From CALELF01 sp045617925 (GTDB lineage Bacteria > Synergistota > Synergistia > Synergistales > Synergistaceae): 64,000 nucleotides of DNA. The notes beneath the pieces were generated by a model. That model was not told the DNA's origin, did not search any database, and was given only the letters and a program-made list of their open reading frames with translations. The stretch lies in NCBI GenBank assembly GCA_045617925.1, contig JAZLJR010000053.1:1-64000 (forward strand), read 5' to 3'. Both the position numbers and the translations under genes were made by a program. This document shows positions 1 to 9,160 of the stretch, piece by piece; the first letter of the stretch is position 1; each line of letters opens with the position of its first letter.

Positions 1-1790
1 TCATATTCAGTTTGTTTACCGTTTTTGTCAATTTTCTGAGTGAAATATCCCTTTTTGTATAATAATGTAACTGCAACAGCTGGAACACCAAGGTCAGCAG
101 CACTTTTTAAGATATCTCCTGCTAATATTCCAAGACCACCAGAATAGGTTGGAATTTCAGCTGAGAGTCCAATTTCCATTGAGAAGTATGCTACATTTCT
201 GAATGCTGGATCTTTTTCTAATGTGTCTAGGAAAGAATTTGCCAATTTGTGCTCGTAATTCATTGATAATCCTCCAATGCTTAAGTAGTTAATAATTTGA
301 TTTCCTGAAGATGTGTCCTCATTATTTGTAGAGGCAAAATAACTAGATAACTCTGTATCTATTTTGGGTATAGCCCACTGTAGTGCAATAGTATCTGCAG
401 TTGGATACTCTTTTGTGTTTCCATGAACTTTTGCTAAATCATTTATAAAATCATTAAAATAATCTATCCCTGAAAGTTCTCTTGCAATTCTTGCTGCAAA
501 GCAAGCGTAGTAAATAGCTTGTTTTGTTTCAACGCCACTTATGTCGTTAAAAAACCATGCACAAGAAACAAATGAAAAGTTTTTAAGCTTCTGCATCCAA
601 AGTGCAAGCAATATTTTGTCGCATTGTGCAGCTTCTAGTCCTGAAAGGTAAACTTTTGTAAAATCTTCAACTGAACGTTCGTTAAGCTCTATGCTTGCAC
701 TATGAAGCAAAAGATCTTCTTTGTCTTTTACATCTTTTATTGTGTTGTCATAAAGTTTATCGAGCTTTTTTGCAAGATTGTTCATGGCGTTCCGCAAGGG
801 TGCGCGCCACTTTTGATTCCACCAAGGTTCACCGCCTGTGTGACAACCGCAATCACTACGCCACCTTTCAATACCATGACAACAAGACCAAGAAGTGTTT
901 TCTTTTATCACGCACCGCTCTTTTGCTGGATACATACTAAGAAAATCATTGATATTAGTAAGCTTTGCATCAGGATTTTTATCCATCAGTTCTATGACTC
1001 TTGCCAATGCCATCTCACCATGCTTATGGTGATGCCCATAGCTTTCACCATCTGTAGCTACTAATAGAAAATGTCCATCCTCGTCTGGTGCAGCGTTTAC
1101 AAGCCGTTCGTAGAATTTGTCACCACTGTTGAGAAGCCCTTCAAAAGCAATTCCACGTGATATCGCTCCATTATAGAACAAAATAGTTATTTTACGACCA
1201 GACGGCAACTCATATAGATAAGGAATAGAGGTGTCAAAGTTGCCGTCAGAAGCGTCATATACACAGCCATCTTTTGTGACGCTTTGACATTGAGTATCTG
1301 AAAGTATTGTATATTCAATACCGTAGTCACAAAGCACTTCTAGCGTTGCAGTATCAACTGCTGTTTCAGGTAACCACATCCCTTTAGCACGTCTACCAGT
1401 GCGATGCGTAAAGTCACGACATCCCCAGTAAATCTGAAAGCGTTTGTCTCTTTCAGATGCAAGAGGCATAATTATGTGGTTGTATGCTTGTGCAAGTGCA
1501 CCTTTTGCACTATTTATTTGAGCCTCTAGTTCTGGTTCCTCTTGTTCCAAAAAACTGTGGAGTGTTGCCCCCATATTAAAACTAATATAATCGTAATTAT
1601 TTACTGTGCGTTTGGTTCCCCATCGAGAATCAATTAGCTTCGCATTTGAATTTGGCTTATAACATTCTGCCGTAATTCGTGCATCCCAATCATGGGAAGG
1701 AAAAGCTGTAGGATCTACTGGAACAGTTCCAGTTAAGACATCTGCTCTCGGAGGTTGATAAAAATGTGCGTGAATAATTATATTTTTCAC
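1..1790 (-). CDS. GH57/DUF3536-type domain fused to alpha-glucan phosphorylase (5' part, runs off the window)
   Basis: This reading frame is open for 596 codons from a GTG at 1790 to the window edge. A GAGGAG ribosome site lies six bases upstream of the GTG. Residues 1 to about 520 look like a GH57-family glycosidase of the DUF3536 type: it opens with IIIHAHFYQPPR, then has NYDYISFNMGATL, a WLPETAVD segment, VATDGESYGHH, and the Cys/Trp-rich stretch TSWSCCHG...RW.SDCGCHTGGE. From about residue 528 it changes to the start of a GT35 alpha-glucan (glycogen) phosphorylase of the shorter GlgP type: NVAYFSMEIGL, IPTYSGGLGILAGD and TLLYKKGYFTQ. The catalytic and pyridoxal-phosphate regions lie outside the window. 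I infer a bifunctional enzyme of storage alpha-glucan turnover. The domain identities are strong; the partner activity of the GH57 part is unknown. It is transcribed divergently from tRNA-Gln/glmU. Confidence 0.88.
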   Translation of the reverse strand, partial: MKNIIIHAHFYQPPRADVLTGTVPVDPTAFPSHDWDARITAECYKPNSNAKLIDSRWGTKRTVNNYDYISFNMGATLHSFLEQEEPELEAQINSAKGALAQAYNHIIMPLASERDKRFQIYWGCRDFTHRTGRRAKGMWLPETAVDTATLEVLCDYGIEYTILSDTQCQSVTKDGCVYDASDGNFDTSIPYLYELPSGRKITILFYNGAISRGIAFEGLLNSGDKFYERLVNAAPDEDGHFLLVATDGESYGHHHKHGEMALARVIELMDKNPDAKLTNINDFLSMYPAKERCVIKENTSWSCCHGIERWRSDCGCHTGGEPWWNQKWRAPLRNAMNNLAKKLDKLYDNTIKDVKDKEDLLLHSASIELNERSVEDFTKVYLSGLEAAQCDKILLALWMQKLKNFSFVSCAWFFNDISGVETKQAIYYACFAARIARELSGIDYFNDFINDLAKVHGNTKEYPTADTIALQWAIPKIDTELSSYFASTNNEDTSSGNQIINYLSIGGLSMNYEHKLANSFLDTLEKDPAFRNVAYFSMEIGLSAEIPTYSGGLGILAGDILKSAADLGVPAVAVTLLYKKGYFTQKIDKNGKQTEY

Positions 1791-1824
1791 AATTAACTCC
1801 TCACATAGCCATAAAGTTGTGGTG

Positions 1825-1853
1825 ATGTTAACACATAAATGAGTTTTAGTAAA
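1825..1853 (-). promoter_or_regulatory. Candidate sigma-70 promoter for the glucan phosphorylase fusion
   Basis: On the minus strand, TTTACT (1853-1848) and TAACAT (1830-1825) are 17 bases apart, about 35 bases before the GTG start. Both boxes are imperfect and this AT-rich gap offers chance matches, so confidence is low. The rest of 1854-2001 holds only A/T runs and no recognisable gene. Confidence 0.35.
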
Positions 1854-2001
1854 TAGTTTTTCTTTTTCTTGTTGTTATAAAGCGTAATATACGATATATT
1901 TTTTTAGTTTGAAGGTGTGAAATTTATCTTGAAAATTCTGTTAAATCTACTATCATGTAATAAATTAACCTTAAAAAAAACTAAAAAAAACAATTTTACA
2001 C

Positions 2002-2029
2002 TTGCACAATTTTTATATTTTGGTATAAT
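2002..2029 (+). promoter_or_regulatory. Promoter of tRNA-Gln (and probably glmU operon)
   Basis: TTGCAC (2002-2007) and a consensus TATAAT (2024-2029) are separated by 16 bases. The -10 box ends 15 bases before the tRNA. No terminator separates the tRNA from glmU, so this probably drives both. Confidence 0.75.
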
Positions 2030-2044
2030 ACCGCCGTATTTGAT

Positions 2045-2120
2045 AGGGGTGTAGCCAAGCGGTCTAAGGCACCGGACTTTGACTCCGGCATCGATGGTTC
2101 GAGTCCATCCACCCCTGCCA
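2045..2120 (+). tRNA. tRNA-Gln (anticodon TTG)
   Basis: The acceptor stem pairs AGGGGTG with CACCCCT, the discriminator is G, and CCA is encoded at 2118-2120. The anticodon arm CCGGA/TCCGG encloses the loop CTTTGAC, giving TTG (reads CAA, Gln). The T arm is GATGG-TTCGAGT-CCATC. It is the first gene ahead of glmU, 24 bases away. Confidence 0.96.
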
Positions 2121-2144
2121 TTTTTTATTTACGAGGTGTTTCTG

Positions 2145-3530
2145 ATGAATAAGGGATGTGGAACATTAATATTAGCAGCGGGCAAGGGAACTAGAATGAA
2201 AAGCAACTTGCCAAAGGTTTTGCATCTTATGCTTGAAGAGCCTCTAATATCATATCCTATACACGCTTCACAATCTGCTGATTTAAAAGACATCTGTGTC
2301 TTAGTTGGCAGCGAAGGTGAGGCAGTTGAATCTTATCTAAAAGAAAATGAAAATGTAGCAGTAGCGTGGCAGACCGAGCAAAAAGGAACTGGGCACGCTG
2401 TTTTGTGTGCTATGGATTTTTGGAAAGATTTTACTGACTTGCTTGTTATGCCTGGAGATGTTCCCTTAATTTCACCCAAAACACTTAAAGAATTTAAACA
2501 ACTATATGACACTTCTGATTCTGTTTGTTCTGTTTTAACCTTTGACGTAGATGACCCGACTGGTTATGGCCGTATTGTTAGAAGTGAAAACAAAGTTGCT
2601 ATTGTGGAAGAAAAGGACGCATCTCAAGATATAAAAAAAATTACTGAGGTTAACTCTGGAATTTATCTATTTAGCACTGAAAAACTTGCAGATGTTATTA
2701 CTAATCTTACTAATGATAATGCTGCCGGTGAATACTATTTAACGGATGTTCTTGCAATTTTGCAGAGCAAAGGAATGAAAGTTTCTGCACTTAAAGTCGG
2801 TACTTCTGATGAATTTAACGGAGTTAATAACCAACTACAACTAGCAAATGTCGCAGAAATTGCGAGAAGACGAATAGTAGAGGCCCTCATGTTAGAAAAG
2901 GGACTTCGCTGTATGGATCCAAAATCTGTTTGGATTGGACCTAAAGTAAAAATAGGCAATAATGTAACAATTCATCCTTCCGTGCAACTTTGGGGTGATA
3001 CAGTTATAGAGGATGATGTTTTTATAGGAAGTTTCTCTGTCTTACGTTCTTGTTATGTACAGAAAAATGCCAATCTAAAAGGTTCCGTTCGTATGAATAA
3101 TGGTACTGTTGGGCCTCGTGCTTCCGCTGGTCCTTTTGCATTTATGCGTGAAGATGCTGTCTTGTTGGAGAATGCCCATATAGGTCGATTTGTAGAAATT
3201 AAAAAGAGTGTAGTAGGGGAGAGTTCAATGGTTCCTCATTTATCCTATGTTGGTGATACGACTATTGGTAATCATACTAACCTTGGAGCTGGAACGATTA
3301 CGTGTAATTATGATGGTGTAAAAAAGAATAAGACAACCATAGGTGATCACTGCCTTGTCGGAAGTTCTACGATGTTTGTTGCTCCTGTAAACGTTGGTGA
3401 TTGGGTATCAACTGGTGCAGGTAGTGTGATTACGCATGATGTTCCTAGTAACGCACTTGGCATAGCTCGCGCCAAACAGGAAAATATTGAGAATTGGGCG
3501 CAACTACACCGTAAAGATATAAAAAAGTGA
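2145..3530 (+). CDS. glmU: Bifunctional UDP-N-acetylglucosamine pyrophosphorylase / glucosamine-1-phosphate N-acetyltransferase GlmU
   Basis: GlmU acetylates glucosamine-1-phosphate and then uridylylates it to UDP-GlcNAc, the precursor of peptidoglycan and lipid-linked glycans, in the cytoplasm. The N-terminal pyrophosphorylase shows LAAGKGTRMKSNLPKVLH, KGTGHAVL, MPGDVPLI and GYGRIVR. The C-terminal left-handed beta-helix carries the acetyltransferase region with LGAGTITCNYDG, GSSTMFVAPVNVGD and GIARAKQ. I chose the ATG at 2145 because GAGGTG lies just upstream and homology begins there; an ATG at 2079 lies inside the tRNA. The result is 461 residues, the normal family length. prs follows closely and the group is probably one operon. 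Confidence 0.97.
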   Translation: MNKGCGTLILAAGKGTRMKSNLPKVLHLMLEEPLISYPIHASQSADLKDICVLVGSEGEAVESYLKENENVAVAWQTEQKGTGHAVLCAMDFWKDFTDLLVMPGDVPLISPKTLKEFKQLYDTSDSVCSVLTFDVDDPTGYGRIVRSENKVAIVEEKDASQDIKKITEVNSGIYLFSTEKLADVITNLTNDNAAGEYYLTDVLAILQSKGMKVSALKVGTSDEFNGVNNQLQLANVAEIARRRIVEALMLEKGLRCMDPKSVWIGPKVKIGNNVTIHPSVQLWGDTVIEDDVFIGSFSVLRSCYVQKNANLKGSVRMNNGTVGPRASAGPFAFMREDAVLLENAHIGRFVEIKKSVVGESSMVPHLSYVGDTTIGNHTNLGAGTITCNYDGVKKNKTTIGDHCLVGSSTMFVAPVNVGDWVSTGAGSVITHDVPSNALGIARAKQENIENWAQLHRKDIKK

Positions 3531-3562
3531 CAGAAAAATATTATAAAAAGGTGGGCCATCAA

Positions 3563-4657
3563 ATGTCTCTAACTGGACAGTCAAAAATGATGATTTTTAC
3601 TGGGAGCTCTGCACCAAAATTAGCACAATCTGTTTGTGAAGCTTTGGATGTGGAGTTGTCCAAGATGAAAATTCGCGAGTTTGCGGATTCTGAGTTGAGC
3701 GTGTTAATTGAAGAGCCTGTTCGTGGCAATGATGTTTATGTCATTCAGTCTACTTCAAGACCAGGTTATAAGCACTTGATGGAGCTTTTTATTATAGTGG
3801 ATGCTTTGAGAAGAGCGTCTGCTTACAAAGTAAATTTGGTAATTCCTTACTTTGGATATGCTAGACAAGACAGAAAAACTGCTGGCAGAGAGCCAATAAC
3901 TGCTAGACTTGTGGCTAACTTACTTGAAGCGTCTGGTGCTGATAGGGTTGTCTCTGTTGACCTACATACAGGTCAGCTACAAGGCTTCTTTAACATTCCA
4001 GTAGATAACCTTTCTGCAATAAATACATTAGCAGGTTATTTTAGAAAAAAATTTACCCAAGAAATTAAAGACAGGAAAGTTACAGTTGTTTCACCTGATC
4101 ATGGTGGAGTTGTGCGTGCAAGGGAATTTTCTGCGAAGCTTTCTTGCATTGATGGCGAGAACTTTATTGTCCCACTTTCTATAGTTGACAAGTCTCGTGA
4201 CTACACTACGGAAAATAAATCAAAGGCCATGTCTATAATAGGTGAAAACAATGTTCAAGATAAAATTTGTATTCTAGTTGATGATATGGTAGATTCTGGT
4301 GGTACGCTTGTTCATGCAGCTAGACTTCTTCGTGAACATGGTGCTACAGAAGTATATGCATGTGCTACACATGGAGTTTTGTCAGGAAAAGCTTCACAAA
4401 ATCTTTCTATATTATACAAAAAATCCGGAGAAATTGTTCCAGATGGCACACTGTTAGACGGTAGTGAACTTTCTGACGGAGACGAACTAGTTATCAAGGA
4501 GTTAATATTGACAGATACTATTCCTTTAGAAGAACATAAGGGATTGCCAAATTTGGTAATGCCAACTGTTGAGAATAATCTTTCAATTGCCCCTTTACTT
4601 GCAAAAGTAATACACAGGATACATACAGACTCATCTGTAAGTGAGCTGTTTAGATAA
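3563..4657 (+). CDS. prs: Ribose-phosphate pyrophosphokinase with an unusual internal insertion
   Basis: Prs makes PRPP from ribose-5-phosphate and ATP for nucleotide, His and Trp synthesis. Family motifs are present: IREFADSE, RGNDVYVIQS, IPYFGYARQDRK, VSVDLHTGQLQGFF, SPDHGGVVRA and the PRPP loop ILVDDMVDSGGT. At 364 residues it is about 45 longer than usual. Most of the excess is an insertion after THGVLSGKASQNL (about residues 281-311, rich in Gly and Asp), before the standard LTDTIPL strand. A smaller insertion lies between the AREFSAKL segment and the IVDKSRDY segment. The ATG at 3563 has AAGGTGGG upstream; an in-frame ATG at 3527 would overlap glmU and has no ribosome site. The frame is intact. 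Confidence 0.95.
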   Translation: MSLTGQSKMMIFTGSSAPKLAQSVCEALDVELSKMKIREFADSELSVLIEEPVRGNDVYVIQSTSRPGYKHLMELFIIVDALRRASAYKVNLVIPYFGYARQDRKTAGREPITARLVANLLEASGADRVVSVDLHTGQLQGFFNIPVDNLSAINTLAGYFRKKFTQEIKDRKVTVVSPDHGGVVRAREFSAKLSCIDGENFIVPLSIVDKSRDYTTENKSKAMSIIGENNVQDKICILVDDMVDSGGTLVHAARLLREHGATEVYACATHGVLSGKASQNLSILYKKSGEIVPDGTLLDGSELSDGDELVIKELILTDTIPLEEHKGLPNLVMPTVENNLSIAPLLAKVIHRIHTDSSVSELFR

Positions 4658-4693
4658 AAATTAGCTGAAAATTATTTTAAGGAGGAAATATTT

Positions 4694-5371
4694 ATGGCTA
4701 CAGGAAAGGCAGTAGAAGTTAAGTTTACGAAAAGAGAAGCAACAGGCACTGGAGTATGCAGAAAAATTAGAAATGAGAAGCTTATTCCATGTGTCCTTTA
4801 TGGTCCAGATTTTAAAGATGGGTTGGCTGGAAGTGTAGAGGCAAAACCAGTTTATTCTGTTGCAAATGGCTCACATAGTGAAACAACCCTCATTGAATTG
4901 TCAATGGATGGCAACAAAAAAGCTAATGCTTTAATTCGTGAAGTACAGAGACATCCAATTTCACGTGAAATTCGCCATGTTGATTTCTATCAGGTCGTTA
5001 AGGGACATAAGATAAGAATTGAAGTCCCTGTCTTAGTGCTGAATGCTGAAAAAGCCCCAGGAGTAAAAGGAGGTGGCGTCTTAACCACCTTAATGCATAC
5101 AATTACGGTGGAAGTCGAACCATCCAATATACCTGATGAAATAGTTATTGATGCTGCTGAGTTTGAAGTTGGCAAAGAAGTTTTTGTTAAAGATTTAGAT
5201 TTGCCAAATGGTGTTGTTGCTTTAGCAGCAGAAGATGCTCTTGTGGTATTGGTGTCGCTTCCAAGAGTCTATCAGGAAGCTGAAGAGGAAACAGAAGCTG
5301 CAGAGGTTGAAGTTGTCGCCAAAGGCAAAGAAGCTGATGGTGCAGCTGAAGGTACATCTGAGGCTGAATAG
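4694..5371 (+). CDS. rplY: 50S ribosomal protein L25 (Ctc/TL5 form)
   Basis: This is the long, two-domain form of L25, which binds the 5S rRNA E-loop. The 225-residue protein has the N-terminal L25 fold (KREATGTGVCRKIRNEKLIPCVLYG, cited here in part: CRKIRNEKLIPCVLYG; then REVQRHPISREIRHVDFYQV) and the C-terminal TL5 domain (VPVLVLNAEKAPGVKGGG). An acidic, Ala/Glu-rich tail follows. AAGGAGG lies eight bases before the ATG. The position between prs and pth is the conserved Firmicutes-type arrangement, and a terminator follows at 5391. Confidence 0.95.
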   Translation: MATGKAVEVKFTKREATGTGVCRKIRNEKLIPCVLYGPDFKDGLAGSVEAKPVYSVANGSHSETTLIELSMDGNKKANALIREVQRHPISREIRHVDFYQVVKGHKIRIEVPVLVLNAEKAPGVKGGGVLTTLMHTITVEVEPSNIPDEIVIDAAEFEVGKEVFVKDLDLPNGVVALAAEDALVVLVSLPRVYQEAEEETEAAEVEVVAKGKEADGAAEGTSEAE

Positions 5372-5390
5372 TTTTTACTGTGATTTTTTC

Positions 5391-5417
5391 AAAAGGCACG
5401 TTATGTGCCTTTTTTTT
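5391..5417 (+). terminator. Intrinsic terminator after rplY
   Basis: A nine-base-pair stem (AAAAGGCAC / GTGCCTTTT) with a five-base loop is followed by a T run. It lies 20 bases after the rplY stop and may partly separate it from pth. Confidence 0.85.
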
Positions 5418-5448
5418 ATGGTAACTGTCTTTTATAGGAGATCTTATA

Positions 5449-6042
5449 ATGAAACTTGTAGTAGGGCTTGGTAATCCTGGAATAGATTATGTGTGGACAC
5501 GTCACAATGCTGGGCAAATTATTTTGTCACATTTTGTGAAAACTTTGTGTTTAGGGCAGCCTAAACATAATTTTCAAGGCGATTTTTGGGAAGCCTTTCT
5601 TGATGGACAAAAGATAGGCTTTCTTTTCCCACATACTTTTATGAATTTGAGCGGGCTTGCTGTTGCTGAAGCAGTGAATTACTATAAATTGAGCCCAGAT
5701 GATGTATTGGTAATCAGTGATGATGTTTCTTTGTCTTTTGGAAGAATTAGATTGCGAAAAAATGGTTCTGCCGGAGGTCAAAAAGGTTTGGCATCAATTC
5801 TTGGAGCTCTTGGCACTTTTGATATTTCCAGATTACGCATTGGAATAGGCACTCCAATTTCTGTTCCTGGTAAAAAAATAAATTTAACAAGTTGGGTGTT
5901 AGGTAAATTCCCAGAAAATCAACAAGAGGCTTTCCCATCTATTCAATCAGTCTGCTTTGATGTGTTTAAATTATGGGTAGCAGGTGAAATTGATATTGCA
6001 ATGAACATGGCAAACACTTATAGAAATGAAAAAACAAATTGA
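5449..6042 (+). CDS. pth: Peptidyl-tRNA hydrolase
   Basis: Pth cleaves peptidyl-tRNA released from stalled ribosomes and recycles the tRNA. The 197-residue protein has VGLGNPG, the catalytic-His segment TRHNAGQ, HTFMNLSG, VISDDVSL and KNGSAGGQKGL, all standard for the family. GGAG lies upstream of the ATG. Its 3' end overlaps mfd by 17 bases, which implies translational coupling. Confidence 0.96.
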   Translation: MKLVVGLGNPGIDYVWTRHNAGQIILSHFVKTLCLGQPKHNFQGDFWEAFLDGQKIGFLFPHTFMNLSGLAVAEAVNYYKLSPDDVLVISDDVSLSFGRIRLRKNGSAGGQKGLASILGALGTFDISRLRIGIGTPISVPGKKINLTSWVLGKFPENQQEAFPSIQSVCFDVFKLWVAGEIDIAMNMANTYRNEKTN

Positions 6043-9000
6043 GTTAGCTTTAACTGAAATAAATGATATAGCCTTACCCTATTGGAAACAGAGCTATACC
6101 TTATATCTTCCAAAAAGTGCTACGGTTCTTGCTTGGGTTATTAAGAATACTAAAACACCGTTATTGGTATTTGTGCCTGATGACAAGACCAAAAGAGACG
6201 TGGTAGATGATTTAAAGCTGATTAGAGAGAAAATTGAGATTTTAGATTTAAATATTGTCTCCATGCCTGATTCTTCTTTTAATGCTGATAATGAAGAAGA
6301 AATGGAAAAACTTGTGCGTGGCAATAGTCTCTTGGCATTCAAACAGAAAGGTGGAATTCTCTGTGGTACTCCAAGTTCCTTTATCTTACCATTCAAATTA
6401 GGCTCAGACTTCTTTGATTTGAGGATTGGTCAAGAAATATCACGAGATATGTTAATAGATACATTAATTTCAAATGGCTATACAAAAACAGATCTTGTGT
6501 GGAAAGTTGGGCAAATTTCTGTCCGTGGCTCTGTCGTTGATGTGTTTAGCCCAGATTCAATTTATCCTTTGCGTATAGAATTTTTTGATAATGAAATAGA
6601 AAGTTTACGATTATTTTCTACGGAAACTCAACGCAAAGTTATAGATGTTAAGCAGGCAAAAATCCAAAATTTTACTAGAGATGAGTCTGCAAAATTATTG
6701 GATATGCTACCCGATAATACCAGGATTTTGTTTGTTGAACCAAATAAATTAGAGGAAAGTGCAGAAAATTCGCTATGGCTTTATTCCTCGCTTTATCCTA
6801 CCGTAAACTTAGATGTAACATGGGAAGACCTATCTATTTCTCTTTCAAAATTTCCCAGACTTCGCATAACTTATACGTTATATGATGCGGATTTAGTCTT
6901 GCCAATATGGCAATTTGAAAATTTCCGTGGTAGGTTAAAAAGTGTTGAAGAGAATATAACGTTTTTAAAAGAAAAAGAATTTAACATTACTGTTATTTCT
7001 GAAGTTCAAAGGATACTTAATTGGGCAAACACAAATAAAATTTCTACAATTGATGCAACTATTACAACGGGCTTTGTTGATAATGTTTCAAAACGTGCAT
7101 TTTTAACTGACTATGAGTTAACAGGTGTTTCTCTAAAACAGAGGAGTGAAGCGAGAACTCCTACAGATTGGGGGAACAGTTTAGTTATAGACCAATACGT
7201 TGTTCATGAAGATCATGGTGTGGCAATTTACCGAGGGCTGGAGCAGGTTGAAATTTCTGGAAACAGTTACGAATATTTAAAACTGGAATATGCCAACGGT
7301 AAAAACTTGCTTGTGCCTTTTTTAGAATTTTATAAAATTGAACCTTGGTCGCCTGTTCCTGGAAAGGAGCCAAAGTTAGATAGTTTAACCTCTAAAAGTT
7401 GGAGTCATACCATTGAGCAGGCTAGGTTGAAAGCTAAAGAAGCGGCTATTGAGTTGTTGCAAATTTATGCTTCTCGTGAAATTTCAAACGGAATTGCTTG
7501 TAGTGCTAATGATGAACTTATGTCTGACTTGGTTGCTGGATTTCCACACAAGGAAACAAAAGATCAACTAGAAGCCATTACAGATGTTCTTAATGATATG
7601 TACAAGAATACTCCAATGGATAGACTTCTTGTTGGTGATGTTGGCTTTGGTAAGACAGAGGTTGCACTTCGTGCGGCAGGACTTGCTGCATTTAATGGCA
7701 GACAGGTTGCAATACTTGCTCCAACGACAATATTAGCAAATCAACATTATGAAACGTTTGCTAGCCGTTTTGCGGACACTGGAGTGAGAGTAGAATTATT
7801 ATCACGATTTGTCAGCTCAAGAAAACAAAAAGAAATAAAAGAAGATTTGAGCAAGGGACTTGTTGACATTTTGATTGGCACACATATGCTTTTGTCAAAA
7901 GATGTTTCTTTTAAAAATTTGGGGCTAGTTGTCGTTGATGAAGAACATCGTTTTGGCGTTATGCATAAGGAGAAGTTGAAAAAGAATTTTCCAGGAGTAG
8001 ATTTTTTAATGCTTTCCGCAACGCCAATTCCTCGCTCACTTTCCATGTCACTTTCTGGATTGCGTGATATATCATTGCTCACTACACCTCCACAGAGAAG
8101 ATTGCCTGTCATAACCGTTACACGTCAATTTTCTGAATATTTCTTAAAACAGGCAATTTTGCGTGAAGTGTCACGTGGTGGTCAGATTTTTTATGTTCAC
8201 AACAGAATATTTAATATCCACGACCGTTATATGATGTTAAAAAGGCTATTTCCGAATTTAACAATTGCAGTGGCACATGGTAAGATCCCTGAATTAGAAT
8301 TGGAAAAAACTATGGCAAAGTTTGTAGCAGGAGAAATAGACATATTGTTATGCACGACTATTGTTGAGAGTGGTTTGGATATACCGGGAGCAAATACTTT
8401 AATAGTTGACGATGCAGAAGAACTCGGTCTAGCACAAATGTATCAATTAAGAGGTAGAGTTGGGCGACGGGAAACACAGGCTTACGCATATCTTTTCTAT
8501 TCTGCGGATAAAAAACTTAGCGGAAATGCACTTGAAAGGCTCGAAGCTTTAGCGGCTCTTGATGAGCTTGGTAGTGGATATAAGCTTGCACAACGAGATT
8601 TAGAGATACGTGGTGCAGGTGATTTAATAGGAATAGCACAGCACGGCAATTCTGACAAGGTTGGATATCAAGCTTATTGTGATATCATGGCAGAGGAAAT
8701 TGCAAAACTTAACGGAACTTACAATGCACCATTAAAGATTGATATCAGTTTCCCAGTTTCTATTCCTAAAAGTTTTCTGCCTCAAGAGTCATTGCGCGTT
8801 TCGTTATATCGTAAGATGTTAAGAGTGGAGAGTATTGCAGAGGCACTTGATTTGAAGTCTGAAACGCAAGATAGATTTGGCAAGATACCAAAGGAATTAG
8901 ATTTTCTTTTTAATGTTTCCGTAGTGCGGGGTGCAAAAAAGCATTTAGATGCCACCGCTTTAATATGCACAAAAGAGCAAACAAATTTGAAGTGCTCAGG

Positions 9001-9160
9001 CGAAACACTAAACGAAATAGCAATTCCAAAAACTTTTTACGTGAAACAAAATAGCTTGGTAACACGTGGTGGGCATGATGGTATGGCGTTGTTAGCCAAA
9101 TTTTTAATAGAAACTTTTTATGAGAGGGAGCAAAGTAATTATCATGACGGAAGCAATTGA
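6026..9160 (+). CDS. mfd: Transcription-repair coupling factor Mfd
   Basis: Mfd is the DNA translocase that displaces stalled RNA polymerase and recruits UvrA. In its 1044 residues I see an N-terminal UvrB-like region, the RNA-polymerase-interacting (CarD-like) domain at about 385-450 (QYVVHEDHGVAIYRGLE), and the helicase core with Walker A GDVGFGKTEVALRA (about 537), VVDEEHRFGV (about 637), LSATPIPRSLSMSL, TTIVESGLDIPGANT and QLRGRVGR. The C-terminal TRCF domain follows. It is somewhat shorter than the usual 1100-1150 residues, with the shortfall apparently in the N-terminal third. It overlaps pth upstream and mazG downstream. Confidence 0.97.
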   Translation: MKKQIELALTEINDIALPYWKQSYTLYLPKSATVLAWVIKNTKTPLLVFVPDDKTKRDVVDDLKLIREKIEILDLNIVSMPDSSFNADNEEEMEKLVRGNSLLAFKQKGGILCGTPSSFILPFKLGSDFFDLRIGQEISRDMLIDTLISNGYTKTDLVWKVGQISVRGSVVDVFSPDSIYPLRIEFFDNEIESLRLFSTETQRKVIDVKQAKIQNFTRDESAKLLDMLPDNTRILFVEPNKLEESAENSLWLYSSLYPTVNLDVTWEDLSISLSKFPRLRITYTLYDADLVLPIWQFENFRGRLKSVEENITFLKEKEFNITVISEVQRILNWANTNKISTIDATITTGFVDNVSKRAFLTDYELTGVSLKQRSEARTPTDWGNSLVIDQYVVHEDHGVAIYRGLEQVEISGNSYEYLKLEYANGKNLLVPFLEFYKIEPWSPVPGKEPKLDSLTSKSWSHTIEQARLKAKEAAIELLQIYASREISNGIACSANDELMSDLVAGFPHKETKDQLEAITDVLNDMYKNTPMDRLLVGDVGFGKTEVALRAAGLAAFNGRQVAILAPTTILANQHYETFASRFADTGVRVELLSRFVSSRKQKEIKEDLSKGLVDILIGTHMLLSKDVSFKNLGLVVVDEEHRFGVMHKEKLKKNFPGVDFLMLSATPIPRSLSMSLSGLRDISLLTTPPQRRLPVITVTRQFSEYFLKQAILREVSRGGQIFYVHNRIFNIHDRYMMLKRLFPNLTIAVAHGKIPELELEKTMAKFVAGEIDILLCTTIVESGLDIPGANTLIVDDAEELGLAQMYQLRGRVGRRETQAYAYLFYSADKKLSGNALERLEALAALDELGSGYKLAQRDLEIRGAGDLIGIAQHGNSDKVGYQAYCDIMAEEIAKLNGTYNAPLKIDISFPVSIPKSFLPQESLRVSLYRKMLRVESIAEALDLKSETQDRFGKIPKELDFLFNVSVVRGAKKHLDATALICTKEQTNLKCSGETLNEIAIPKTFYVKQNSLVTRGGHDGMALLAKFLIETFYEREQSNYHDGSN

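Noticed and set aside
695..1064. Plus-strand open frames of 81 and 120 codons
   Set aside because: They lie wholly inside the minus-strand GH57-phosphorylase frame, which has strong protein motifs through the same bases.
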